Origin: Candidatus Rokuibacteriota bacterium | Lineage (GTDB): Bacteria > Methylomirabilota > Methylomirabilia > Rokubacteriales > CSP1-6 | Direction: 5' to 3' | Assembly: GCA_016184365.1 (NCBI GenBank) | Contig: JACPCW010000133.1 | Span: 22,167 to 86,166, forward strand | DNA length: 64,000 nucleotides | Shown here: positions 15,086-23,256 of the stretch, piece by piece | Layout: each line of letters opens with the position of its first letter | How positions within the stretch are numbered: position 1 is the stretch's first letter | Made by a program: the position numbers and the translations under genes | The notes under the pieces: generated by a model | Databases searched by the model: none | Told to the model about the DNA's origin: nothing | Seen by the model: the letters and a program-made list of their open reading frames with translations, nothing else

Positions 15086-16126
15086 GTGCCGTTTGCGTTC
15101 TACGACCGGCTGACCCGCGCGCAGCAGGCGATCTACCGGAAGAGCGACGAGACCACCGCGCTCCGCCTGCGCGACCCCGCCGTGCTCCGGCCGCTCGTCG
15201 ACACGCTGCAGGCGGCGCTCGAATCCGAGAACCGCGCCGCGACCCAGGCCGCCAGCGAACGCCTGATCAACGGCATCAACGCGGCGCTCGGCATCCCGCC
15301 CGTGAACCTCGAAGTGCTCGCCGCGCGCCCGCACAGCCACTGGGGCGAGCTGCACGGCCTCTACACGCAGGAAGGCAACCGCCGTCCGAAGATCCAGCTG
15401 TGGATGCGAACGGCCAAGCAGCGCCGCGTCGTGGCGTTCCGCACGTATCTCCGCACACTGCTGCACGAGGCCGGTCATCACATCGACTACGCCCACCTCC
15501 GCCTCGGCGACTCGTATCACACGGAGGGGTTCTACAAGCGCGAGTCGAGCCTGTTTCACCAGCTCGTGACGGATGCCGCCGTCGAGGCGACGGCCGACGG
15601 CGCCCGCTGGGCCGCGCTGAAGAACGCGGCGGGCAAGACGCCGGCGCACTACCTGGCGATCGGGCGCGCGACGCGCCTGGAACGGCTCGCGCGCGGTCCC
15701 GGCGAGCTCGCGCGGCTGCTCCGCGGCCGGCGCGAATCGACGCTCACGCGCCGGCCCGCCAAAGGCGCGTGGTCCGCCGCGGAAGTCGTCTGTCATCTGC
15801 GTGACGCGGAGGAGCATCTGTCGGGCTGGATGCGGCTCGTGCTGCTGCTGGACGATCCGCCGCTGATCCAGACGGGCACCGCGGATCGCTGGGCCGAGGA
15901 GCGACAGTACGATCGGCAGCACGCCGGCGAGGCCTGGAACGCGTTCAGCCGCCGGCGCGATGAGACGCTCGAGCTGCTCCAGAGCGTCGACGACGCGGGC
16001 TGGCGCCGCGGCGGCGTCCATCCGAAACTCGGTCGCGTCACGCTCGACGACGTCGTCGCGGTCCTGACCTGGCACGACGACAATCATCTGGATCAGGTCA
16101 AACGCGCCCTGGACGGACACGCCTAG
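15086..16126 (+). CDS. Zincin-like peptidase domain fused to a DinB-like domain
   Basis: 346 residues from GTG 15086. The N-terminal part (1-190) is a metallopeptidase-like region with LLHEAGHHIDY (HExxH-type, about 127-137), preceded by GELHGLYTQEGNRRPKIQLW. The C-terminal 150 residues are a DinB_2 four-helix domain with CHLRDAEEH, WAEERQY, RRRDETLELL and WHDDNHLDQVKRAL, where the His residues form the usual metal triad. The same DinB domain occurs twice more in the next two genes. The fusion is unusual; the function is unknown, and DinB-like proteins include thiol-dependent transferases. Confidence 0.75.
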   Translation: MPFAFYDRLTRAQQAIYRKSDETTALRLRDPAVLRPLVDTLQAALESENRAATQAASERLINGINAALGIPPVNLEVLAARPHSHWGELHGLYTQEGNRRPKIQLWMRTAKQRRVVAFRTYLRTLLHEAGHHIDYAHLRLGDSYHTEGFYKRESSLFHQLVTDAAVEATADGARWAALKNAAGKTPAHYLAIGRATRLERLARGPGELARLLRGRRESTLTRRPAKGAWSAAEVVCHLRDAEEHLSGWMRLVLLLDDPPLIQTGTADRWAEERQYDRQHAGEAWNAFSRRRDETLELLQSVDDAGWRRGGVHPKLGRVTLDDVVAVLTWHDDNHLDQVKRALDGHA

Positions 16127-16137
16127 GAGGACGAGGC

Positions 16138-16635
16138 ATGCCGACGGTGGACGACTACGCAAAGGCACCGATCGCGCAGCGCCGGGAACGCATGGCGCGC
16201 ACGCCGGACGCGATCGCGGCCGCGATCGCCGGTCAGCCTGCCGCCGTCTTGTTACGCCGGCCGGATGAGAAGAACTGGGCCGCGACCGAAATCGTCTGTC
16301 ACCTGCGTGATACCGAAGAGATCTTCTTCGTGCGCTTCCACGCGATCGTCGCGAACGACGAGCCGAAGGTCTACGCCGATCCCGCGGCTGCCGATCGCTG
16401 GGCCGACGAGCGGCAGTATCTGACGAACGACGCCACGAAAGCGCTCGCCGCGTTTCGCCGCCGGCGCGATGAAACGCTCGTGTCTCTGCAACCGCTGACG
16501 CCCGAACAGGTGCAGCGCGGCTGTCTCCACCCGACCGGCGGACGGATCACGATCGACCGCTTCGTGGCGATGATGGCGTGGCACGATGACAACCACCTGG
16601 ATCAGCTGCGCCGCGCGCTGGCGGGACAGGCGTAG
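16138..16635 (+). CDS. DinB-like domain protein, copy 2
   Basis: 165 residues, AGGAGG ribosome site. Four-helix DinB_2 fold with metal-site motifs CHLRDTEEIFF (about 57) and WHDDNHLDQLRRAL (about 148), plus ADRWADERQY and RRRDETLVSLQ shared with both neighbours. DinB-like enzymes bind one divalent metal through three His and often use a low-molecular-weight thiol. Starts 11 nt after the fusion gene on the same strand. Likely arose by tandem duplication. Confidence 0.85.
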   Translation: MPTVDDYAKAPIAQRRERMARTPDAIAAAIAGQPAAVLLRRPDEKNWAATEIVCHLRDTEEIFFVRFHAIVANDEPKVYADPAAADRWADERQYLTNDATKALAAFRRRRDETLVSLQPLTPEQVQRGCLHPTGGRITIDRFVAMMAWHDDNHLDQLRRALAGQA

Positions 16636-16684
16636 ACGCGCCGCCGACGCGGGCCCGAACCCCACCCGAACAGGAGCGACGACG

Positions 16685-17185
16685 ATGCCGACGATGGAAG
16701 AGGTCGCGAAACAATCGCGTGAAGGCAAGCTGGCCCGCATGAAGCGCACGCCGGACGATCTCGCCGCGGCGGTGCGCGGCAAGGCCGACGACGTGCTGTC
16801 TCGCCGGCCGGACGGAAAGAACTGGGCGGCGAAGGAAGCCGCCTGTCATCTCCGCGACACGGAAGAGCTCTTCATGGGACGGTTTCAGCTCCTGCTGGAG
16901 CTGGACGAGCCGAAGCTGCCGTCGCTCGATCCGACGACGCCCGACCGCTGGGCGGACGAGCGGCAGTATCTGCGCAACGACGTGAACGGGGTGCTCGCCG
17001 CGTTCCGCAAGCGGCGCGACGAGACGCTCGGCCACCTCGGGAAGCTGACGCCGGAGCAGTGGAAGCGCGGCGGCGTGCACCCGACGCGTGGGCGCATGAC
17101 CGTCGAGGACTTCGTGACGCTGATGGCGTGGCACGACGACAACCACCTCGACCAGTTGAAGCGCGCGCTCGAGGGCAAGGCCTAG
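16685..17185 (+). CDS. DinB-like domain protein, copy 3
   Basis: 166 residues from ATG 16685 (GGAGCGACG upstream). It shares nearly the whole motif series of the previous gene: MKRTPDDLAAAV, CHLRDTEELF, DRWADERQYL, RRRDETLGHL, WKRGGVHPTRGR and WHDDNHLDQLKRALEGKA. Closely similar to copy 2 and to the C-terminal domain at 15.7-16.1 kb, so the three domains form a small tandem family in one transcript. Confidence 0.85.
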   Translation: MPTMEEVAKQSREGKLARMKRTPDDLAAAVRGKADDVLSRRPDGKNWAAKEAACHLRDTEELFMGRFQLLLELDEPKLPSLDPTTPDRWADERQYLRNDVNGVLAAFRKRRDETLGHLGKLTPEQWKRGGVHPTRGRMTVEDFVTLMAWHDDNHLDQLKRALEGKA

Positions 17186-17215
17186 CGCGACGGCCGGCGT
17201 CGTGCGCGCCCGCGG

Positions 17216-18145
17216 TCAGCGGAACGCGGGCGCGACGTCGGCCATGAAGCCGTCGAGGTGACGCTCGAGGTTGGCCGGCACGAACGACGGCACGAACAGC
17301 ATGTCCACGCCGGCGTCGCGCAGCCGGCCCAGCTTGTCGCGCACCTCGGCGACGCTGCCGCCGAGCACGAGATCGCGCGTGAACTCCTCCTGCCATCCCA
17401 TCCGCTTGCCGAGCCCCTCGACGACCCTGCGCACTTCGGCGGCGTCGTCGCTGATGACGACGGGCATGTTGGCGGACCGCAGCAGCGTCTTCGGATCGCG
17501 CCCGAGCGCCGCGCAATGGTCGTCGAGGATCTTCCGCTTGCGCGCGTGCGTCTCCGGGCCGCCCCAGCAGTTCCAGTGATCGGCGTGCTTCGCCGCGAGC
17601 CGCATCGTGACCTTCTCGCCGCCGCCGCCGATCATCAGCTCCGGATACGGCTTCTGCACCGGCTTCGGCATGAGCGGCGCGTCGGTCAGCTGATAGTAGC
17701 GGCCCGAGAAGCTGGCGCGTGGCTCGGTCCAGAGCGCCTTCAGCACCTGGCACGCCTCGTCGAGCCGCGCGAGCCGTTCGGGCACGGTGTAGAACGGAAT
17801 GCCGTACGCCTCGTGCTCGTTCTGCTGCCACGCGCCGCCGAGGCCGACCAGCAGCCGCCCGCCCGTGACGACGTCGAGCGTCGCCGCCATCTTCGCGAGC
17901 ACGGCGGGATGCCGGTACGTGTTGCCGAGCACGATCGTGCCGACGCGCATCCGCGGCACGGCGGTCGCCAGCGCGGACAGCGTCGTCCAGCCCTCGAGCA
18001 TGTCGCCGACACGGTCCGGCGTGTTCGGCATGAAGTGGTCGGTGACGCACGCGGCGTCCCAGCCGCTCTTCTCGGCGTGCCGCCAGAGCGCGAGCAGGCG
18101 CTCCCACGTCGTGTTCCCGAGACTCGTGAAGATCCCGAATTTCAT
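17216..18145 (-). CDS. LLM-class flavin/F420-dependent oxidoreductase
   Basis: 309 residues: MKFGIFTSLGNTTWERLLAL, WDAACVTDHFMP, VGTIVLGNTYRHPAVLAKMA, LDVVTGGRLLVGLGGAWQQN and PYPELMIGGGGEKVT are signature parts of the luciferase-like TIM barrel. The family uses FMN or F420 to oxidise or reduce small molecules; the cofactor cannot be told here. The ATG overlaps the stop of the upstream K+ channel gene by 4 nt. Convergent with the DinB genes. Confidence 0.88.
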   Translation of the reverse strand: MKFGIFTSLGNTTWERLLALWRHAEKSGWDAACVTDHFMPNTPDRVGDMLEGWTTLSALATAVPRMRVGTIVLGNTYRHPAVLAKMAATLDVVTGGRLLVGLGGAWQQNEHEAYGIPFYTVPERLARLDEACQVLKALWTEPRASFSGRYYQLTDAPLMPKPVQKPYPELMIGGGGEKVTMRLAAKHADHWNCWGGPETHARKRKILDDHCAALGRDPKTLLRSANMPVVISDDAAEVRRVVEGLGKRMGWQEEFTRDLVLGGSVAEVRDKLGRLRDAGVDMLFVPSFVPANLERHLDGFMADVAPAFR

Positions 18146-19149
18146 GTCCCTCCCTCGGCGAGCAGCTTGCGCGCGGCGCCGAGCTGCTCGGGACTCGCGC
18201 AGCCGATGAGAAAGTCGCCGGCATCGACCTGGTAGTCGGACGCCGGATTGAAGACGTGATGGCCGTCGGCGCGCCGGACCGCGAAGACGATGACGCCGAC
18301 GCGCTCGTGGAGCTTCAGCTCCGCCAGCGCCTGGCCGGCGATGCGCGGGCCCACCGGCATTTCTTCGACACGCACGTCGCCGGGGTCGCGCAGCATGGCG
18401 TCGAGCACGCTGACCACGACCGGGCGCAGCATCACCGACGCGAGCCGCAGCGCGCCGATCGTCGGCACCGACACGATCGCGTCGGCGCCCGCGCGCACGA
18501 GCGTCGGACGCGACTCGTCGGCGACGAGCCGCGACACCGTGCGCATCGTCGGGTTCAGCTCGCGCGCCGACAGCAGCGTGAAGACGTTGTCCTTGTCGGC
18601 CGGCATGCAGGCGATGAGCCCCCGCGCGGCCTGGACCCGCGCCTTGCGGAGCACTTCGTGGTGCGTCGCGTCGCCCAGGATGTAGAGGACCCCTTCCCCG
18701 AGCTTGCGGATCGCCGGTACCTCCGCGTCCTCGCGCTCGATGATCACGAACGGCGTCCGCGTCTTCAGCATCTCCTCGGCGATGTGGCGGCCCGTCTGGC
18801 CTCCGCCGCACAGGACGATGTGGTCGGTCAGCTTCTCGATGCGAGCTTCCATGCGGCGCTTCTCCCAGACGTTCAGGATGTTGCCTTCGACCACGAGCGC
18901 GGTGATGGCGGACAGGCCGTACGCGAGGCTGCCGACGCCGACGACGATGAGGACCATCGTGAACACGCGCCCGGCGGTCGTGAGCTCGCGCGGAATCTCG
19001 CCGAACCCGACGGACGCGATCGTGATGATCGTCATGTACAGCGAGTCGAAGGCACTGAACCGCTCGACGAGCATGTAGCCGAGAGTGCCGAACGCGACGA
19101 CGACGAGGAGCAGCAGCGCGATCTGAACGATCCGGCGATCGATCCTCAC
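18142..19149 (-). CDS. Potassium channel with RCK (TrkA-N/TrkA-C) domains
   Basis: 335 residues: two membrane helices (about 8-28 and 58-82) around a pore loop with filter-like TIASVGFGE (43-51). The filter is SVGFGE rather than TVGYGD, which is still compatible with K+ selectivity but less usual. A Rossmann RCK domain follows (HIVLCGGGQTGRHIAEE, about 110-126) and a C-terminal TrkA-C domain ending VDAGDFLIGCASPEQLG. Architecture as in MthK-like channels. GTG or ATG start at 19149. In a two-gene unit with the LLM enzyme. Confidence 0.88.
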   Translation of the reverse strand: MRIDRRIVQIALLLLVVVAFGTLGYMLVERFSAFDSLYMTIITIASVGFGEIPRELTTAGRVFTMVLIVVGVGSLAYGLSAITALVVEGNILNVWEKRRMEARIEKLTDHIVLCGGGQTGRHIAEEMLKTRTPFVIIEREDAEVPAIRKLGEGVLYILGDATHHEVLRKARVQAARGLIACMPADKDNVFTLLSARELNPTMRTVSRLVADESRPTLVRAGADAIVSVPTIGALRLASVMLRPVVVSVLDAMLRDPGDVRVEEMPVGPRIAGQALAELKLHERVGVIVFAVRRADGHHVFNPASDYQVDAGDFLIGCASPEQLGAARKLLAEGGT

Positions 19150-19177
19150 CGGCAGACTCCGCGCGCGGGGGCCGGGG

Positions 19178-19444
19178 TCACTGGGCGCGCGGTCTGATCG
19201 CGCGGGCTGGTGGCTCGGCGGGGGGCTTGTCGACCTGCCGGCTCACGTCGACCCATCCGCGGCTTCGCATGCACGCGTCGTCCAGCTTGCCGTTCTTCGT
19301 GCAGGCCGCGTGGTCGCGGCGGAAGTCCGCGACGGTGTACTGCTCGTTGACCTTCATCCATTCCCGCTCGTCGGCCGTCGCGCATGCGCCCAGGGCACCG
19401 GCGGCGAAGAGCACAAGGATCCACGATCGATTCAGGTACGGCAT
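19178..19444 (-). CDS. Small Cys-containing lipoprotein
   Basis: 88 residues. Lipoprotein signal with lipobox LGAC (Cys20), then a compact domain with EQYTVADFRRDHAACTKNGK and LDDACMRSRGW, whose two Cys could form a disulfide, and a Pro/Arg tail. I do not know a named family. A -10 box (TAAAAT) lies 9 nt before the ATG, without a ribosome-binding site. Confidence 0.7.
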   Translation of the reverse strand: MPYLNRSWILVLFAAGALGACATADEREWMKVNEQYTVADFRRDHAACTKNGKLDDACMRSRGWVDVSRQVDKPPAEPPARAIRPRAQ

Positions 19445-19453
19445 GGCCCGATG

Positions 19454-19459
19454 ATTTTA
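19454..19459 (-). promoter_or_regulatory. -10 box of the small lipoprotein gene
   Basis: TAAAAT on the minus strand, 9 nt before the ATG at 19444; a leaderless or very short leader is implied. Confidence 0.4.
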
Positions 19460-19499
19460 GCGATCGGCGGGTGTAACGTCTAGGAACGAGACTCCCGCC

Positions 19500-20210
19500 A
19501 TGGAGAACCGCGCCGCCCCCGGTCTGTGGTCAACGCTCGTGGACGTGGGTGATCGCCTCGCTGCGATCGTGCCCGGCCTGCTCGTATTGTTCGCCCTCGT
19601 CGCGATCGGACTGCTTCTCGGCTGGGCCGTGCGCGCCATCGTGCGCCGGATCGCCCGCGCCATCGGCCTCGACCGGCACATGGACCGCTGGGGCGTCGTG
19701 CCGTCGCTCCGGCAGTCCGGCATCTTCCGCGCGCCGTCCGACATTCTCGGGAGCATCGCATTCTGGGCGATCTTCGTCGTGTTCGCGAGCCTCGCCATCG
19801 ACTCGCTCGGGTTCACGACCTCCACGAGCGCGTTCCTCGTCGCGTTCCTGCCGCCGCTCTTCGCCGCGATGCTCATCCTCCTCGTCGGCCTGCTCGTCGC
19901 GAGCTTCCTGTCCCAGGGCATCCTGATCGCGGCCGTGAACGCCGGTGTACCCGAAGCGCGGCTGCTCGCGCGCGCCGTGCAGTGGGGGGTGCTGCTGTTC
20001 GCCGGCGCGACGGCGCTGACGCACCTGGGCATCGGCAAGGAGATGGTGCTCGTGGCGTTCTCGATCTCGTTCGGCGGGCTCGTCTTCGCGCTCGCGCTCG
20101 CGTTCGGGCTCGGCGGCCGCACGATCGCGCGCGACATCCTCGCGCGCCGCCTCCGCCGCGGCGAGACGCGCCCGCCGCGCGAAAAAGAAGAACACCTGAC
20201 TCATTTGTAG
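19500..20210 (+). CDS. Conserved TM-helix (MscS-related) membrane protein
   Basis: 236 residues with five or six hydrophobic helices (25-50, 85-107, 115-140, 158-180, 188-208). The repeated G-x-G/A-rich helices with FLVAFLPPLFAAMLILLVGL and FGGLVFALALAFGLGGRTIA match the PF05552-type conserved TM helix found beside MscS channels. The MscS beta domain is missing, so this may be a pore-only channel or an accessory membrane protein. It ends directly at a strong hairpin. Confidence 0.75.
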   Translation: MENRAAPGLWSTLVDVGDRLAAIVPGLLVLFALVAIGLLLGWAVRAIVRRIARAIGLDRHMDRWGVVPSLRQSGIFRAPSDILGSIAFWAIFVVFASLAIDSLGFTTSTSAFLVAFLPPLFAAMLILLVGLLVASFLSQGILIAAVNAGVPEARLLARAVQWGVLLFAGATALTHLGIGKEMVLVAFSISFGGLVFALALAFGLGGRTIARDILARRLRRGETRPPREKEEHLTHL

Positions 20211-20241
20211 TCGGGGGGAGCGAGCGCCGCTCCTCCCCGAC
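20210..20241 (+). terminator. GC-rich hairpin after the TM-helix gene
   Basis: GTCGGGGGGAGCG pairs with CGCTCCTCCCCGAC around a short loop, with one mismatch, beginning at the last base of the TAG stop. A C-rich stretch follows instead of T residues. Its runs of G resemble the 1.1/13.0 kb repeat, but the sequence differs. Confidence 0.55.
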
Positions 20242-20302
20242 ACCCCCACCGCTAGAACGAGAGCACAGGATTGCGCGGGCGAGCCCGCGCTCGAAACGGC
20301 GG

Positions 20303-21334
20303 TCAACCGGTCACGAACGGATCGAAGAACACGTAGCCGACGCCCGCGCGCTCGAGCCATGCACGCTCCACGTCGCGACGGCGGAGGCGGCGCGGCACCT
20401 CGTCGTGCGTGTCCGCCGCCGGATCGTTCACGAGTACGTCGTCGTTCTCGTAGCCCGTCAGAACCAGCAGGTGTCCGTCCGTCGCGTCCATGGCCGCGCC
20501 CGGCAGCTCGCCGGTCCGGTAGTTGACGCTCGCGACGATCGGCAGACCGCGATCGAGACACCACGCGGCCGCCGCCCAGTCCGGGAAGCGCAGCAGGTAA
20601 CCGGCGATACCGTGACGGCCCGCGGCGGCGATCGCCGCCGGCCAGACGCCGTAGCGATCGGTGGCGGCGTGGAAGATCTCGTCGGCGAGCGCGATCGTGT
20701 CGAGGCGTCGTCCCCAGCGCTCGAGCACCATCGCCACGCTCGCCGGTGAGCAGATGCGACGGCGGACGGTCTCGGCCTCCACCATCTGACTCCGAGGCGG
20801 CACGCCGACGTGCGCGCGACCCCCGTGCGGCGCGCCGACGCCGACGGCCGTTCCGTCGGACGCCGAGAGCGTCAGGAGCCACGGCGCTTCCGCGAGCGCG
20901 TCGAGATCGGCGCCGCGCACGCGAACGCGCAGCCGCGCGGCGCGCGCGGCCGTCGTCGTGAACACGTCGATGTCGCACCGCACGTCGTCGCACGCGACGG
21001 ACGGCGCGAATTCGCCGTCACCGATCGTCGCGGACGCGACCCATGGCGTCCAGCCCGTCCCGGTGGCGATCGCCAGCTCGAACCGGAACGTCCGGCGGCG
21101 GCCCGCCAGGAGCGAGAACGCCGGCACGAAATGGCGCGCTGCGCGACGCGGGGACCATTCCGGCGTGTCGATGACGACCTCGTCGCCGCGACGATCGACG
21201 CTGTCGCGAAGCGTCACTCCGGCGCGACACGACGGAGGGATCACGCGCTCGACCATCGCGGGAGCGACGCGACGCGTGAGCGCGAAGAGGTCCGTCAGCA
21301 CCCGGGTGTCGCCCGCCTGAGCAGTCGAATCCAT
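20303..21334 (-). CDS. C39-like papain-fold peptidase
   Basis: 343 residues from ATG 21334; a TTG four codons upstream is possible. The N-terminal 180 residues are a beta-rich region resembling a substrate or carbohydrate-binding module. The C-terminal C39_2 domain has RRRICSPASVAMVLERWG with catalytic Cys195, DGHLLVLTGY with His288 and VNDPAAD with Asp304. PFDPFVTG-type C-terminus. No signal peptide is visible, so it is cytoplasmic or exported by another route. Confidence 0.85.
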   Translation of the reverse strand: MDSTAQAGDTRVLTDLFALTRRVAPAMVERVIPPSCRAGVTLRDSVDRRGDEVVIDTPEWSPRRAARHFVPAFSLLAGRRRTFRFELAIATGTGWTPWVASATIGDGEFAPSVACDDVRCDIDVFTTTAARAARLRVRVRGADLDALAEAPWLLTLSASDGTAVGVGAPHGGRAHVGVPPRSQMVEAETVRRRICSPASVAMVLERWGRRLDTIALADEIFHAATDRYGVWPAAIAAAGRHGIAGYLLRFPDWAAAAWCLDRGLPIVASVNYRTGELPGAAMDATDGHLLVLTGYENDDVLVNDPAADTHDEVPRRLRRRDVERAWLERAGVGYVFFDPFVTG

Positions 21335-21489
21335 GGAACAAGGCAAAACCCTTCTGTGCCCGCGGGGCGCCGTTCACCGAACCCGGCGTTTCTGCTCACC
21401 GCGGTCCGCGGCACCCGCATTGCACCCCGCCCCCGCCAACTCGATCGAGCGCGGGAGCGCAGACGCCCCGCAGACAAGGAGCGAACGGC

Positions 21490-21678
21490 ATGACCTTCGG
21501 CAAATGCGTTTGGGACGGCTGCACTCGACACGCGGAAAAGCCCGCAACCGGCGCCTGCCGGAACCACCATACCGTCATCCGCGACAGCCGTTGCCAGGCG
21601 TGCCAGGGTCCGCTGACGACGCAGCGCGAGGTGGAAACGCGACGCTGTCGACGCTGCGTGGCCGGACGCGCTGCCTGA
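21490..21678 (+). CDS. 62-residue zinc-ribbon-like protein
   Basis: Two Cys pairs plus a Cys/His pair are visible: CVWDGCTRHAE, ACRNHH, then CQACQG and RRCRRC. This pattern suits two small zinc sites. A good ribosome site (AAGGAG, 7 nt before ATG 21490) argues for translation. I do not recognise the family. It is basic enough to bind nucleic acid, but that is inference. Confidence 0.65.
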   Translation: MTFGKCVWDGCTRHAEKPATGACRNHHTVIRDSRCQACQGPLTTQREVETRRCRRCVAGRAA

Positions 21679-22000
21679 CGCACGCGTCCCGCGTGGTTCG
21701 TCCGCGCACAACGGGAATCGATCATTCGGACGGGGGCGTGGGCGGGCAGTGCCCGCCCACGGCAACCCCTGAAAGCTCGCTGCGCAGTTGACCTGCGCGT
21801 CCCGGATTAGACCGGGACCTTGGCGATGTTGACCGTTTAGGCGCCGTCCGGAACTGCTAGCAAGCTCCAGTCGGCGCGGTCTGTGGGTCCGGTGGTGCGT
21901 TCTCCATCCAACCTCCTGGAAGGAGTGGCCCACGACGACTGCGCGAAGCACTCTCCGCGCTCGTCGTCACCTCTCCTAGTAACGCCGGGCTCGCGCCACG
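21679..22000. other. Gene-poor stretch with three small hairpins
   Basis: No convincing gene on either strand. Visible structures are GTGGGCGGGC-AGT-GCCCGCCCAC (21738-21760, perfect 10-bp stem), GTCCCGG-ATTAGA-CCGGGAC (21799-21818) and a short CTCCT-GGA-AGGAG hairpin near 21920. The first could end the zinc-ribbon transcript, the second the minus-strand ABC-transporter transcript. Confidence 0.5.
21738..21760 (+). terminator. Perfect 10-bp hairpin downstream of the zinc-ribbon gene
   Basis: GTGGGCGGGC and GCCCGCCCAC separated by AGT. No T tract follows, so factor-independent termination would be weak; other roles such as protein binding are open. Confidence 0.4.
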
Positions 22001-22238
22001 TCAAGAGCTTCGTGCAGGTCCCGCCGACCCGCGCAGACGCGGGTCGAGCACGTCCCGAAGCGCGTCGCCGAGCATGTTGAATCCGAACACGGCGAGCGAA
22101 ATCGCGAGGCCCGGCCAGATCGCCATCCACGGCGCGCGATACATGTAGGTCCGGCCCGAGCCCGACAGCATCGCGCCCCACGACGGATACGGCGGCGGCA
22201 CGCCGAAGCCGAGGAACGACAGCGCGGATTCGGCGAGG
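22001..22238 (-). pseudogene. Duplicated C-terminal fragment of the DppC-type permease
   Basis: On the minus strand it encodes ESALSFLGFGVPPPYPSWGA followed by MLSGSGRTYMY, a terminal helix and ALRDVLDPRLRG, matching the last roughly 75 residues of the intact permease gene next to it with scattered substitutions. Homology stops abruptly at 22238, after which the reading frame has no permease sequence. It is therefore a truncated second copy left by tandem duplication and deletion, or a recombination scar at the 3' end of the operon. It has no start codon of its own. Confidence 0.8.
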
Positions 22239-22278
22239 CGACGTACCGCGCGAGCACCCGAAACCCGCGCCGGGCGTC

Positions 22279-23256
22279 TCAGCCGTCCCGGCCGTGGCGG
22301 CTGGTTCCCCGGATCCGCGGGTCGAGGACATCGCGAAGCGCGTCGCCCAGCATGTTGAAGGCGAACACGACGAGCGAGATCGCGACGCCCGGCCAGATCG
22401 CCATCCAGGGCGCGCTGTACATGTACGTGCGCCCGGAGCCGGACAGCATCGACCCCCACGACGGATGCGGCGGCGGCACACCGTATCCGAGGAACGAGAG
22501 CGCGGATTCGGCGAGGATGATGCCGCCGAGGCCGATCGTCACGAGGACGATGATCGTGGCCGCCACGTTCGGCAGGATGTGCAGCGCCATGATCCGCAGG
22601 TGGCCGCCGCCCATCGCGCGCGCCGCCTCCACGTACGGGTTCTCGACCACGGTGAGCGTCGCGCCGCGGATGACGCGCGAGCCCGTCGCCGCGACCAGGA
22701 TGGAGAGCGAGACGATCACGTTCCCCATGCCCGGCCCGAGCACGGCGAGCAGCGACAGGATGATGATGAGGAACGGAAACGACTGCCAGGCGTCGACCAC
22801 GCGCTGCACGCAGATGTCGTACCGGCCGCGGAAGTAGCCGCTGGTGATGCCGACGACAGCGGCCAGGACGTTCGAGAGGAAGACCGTGGCGAAGCTCACG
22901 GTGACGGTGACGCGCGAGCCGTAGACGACGCGGCTGAAGATGTCACGGCTCACGTTGTCCGTCCCGAGCAGGAACTCGCGCCCGGGCGGGCGGAGACGGC
23001 CGCCGGGGATCTGCTCGTCGTACGCATACGGCGCGATCCACTCCGCGAACCCGGCCATCACGAGGAGCGCGAGGATGATCACCGCGCCCAGCGCCCCGAG
23101 CGGCTTGCGCCGGCAGAACCACCACACGCCGCCGAGCGCGCGGCGGGCCAGGCCGGCCCGGCGCCGCGCGACTGGCCGGTGCGCGCTCGCGACTGCCTCG
23201 AAGGGCTGGGCCGTCGGCACGCCGTCAGTACCGGATGCGGGGATCGAGGTAAGCAT
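22279..23256 (-). CDS. Peptide/nickel-type ABC transporter permease (DppC-like)
   Basis: 325 residues. DppC-family N-terminal cytoplasmic segment (1-55), six membrane helices, FLLGTDNVSRDIFSRVVYGSR (the family's LGTDxxGRD motif), and the EAA loop EAARAMGGGHLRIMALHILP that docks on the ATPase. Start at ATG 23256 lies inside the end of the dppB gene (32-nt overlap), which suggests translational coupling. Partner of the adjacent permease and the Tat-exported binding protein. No ATPase gene follows in the window. Confidence 0.93.
   Translation of the reverse strand: MLTSIPASGTDGVPTAQPFEAVASAHRPVARRRAGLARRALGGVWWFCRRKPLGALGAVIILALLVMAGFAEWIAPYAYDEQIPGGRLRPPGREFLLGTDNVSRDIFSRVVYGSRVTVTVSFATVFLSNVLAAVVGITSGYFRGRYDICVQRVVDAWQSFPFLIIILSLLAVLGPGMGNVIVSLSILVAATGSRVIRGATLTVVENPYVEAARAMGGGHLRIMALHILPNVAATIIVLVTIGLGGIILAESALSFLGYGVPPPHPSWGSMLSGSGRTYMYSAPWMAIWPGVAISLVVFAFNMLGDALRDVLDPRIRGTSRHGRDG

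Noticed and set aside
21837..22000. An ABC-transporter ATPase or other gene after the dppC fragment
   Set aside because: Frames there show no Walker motifs or any recognisable domain.
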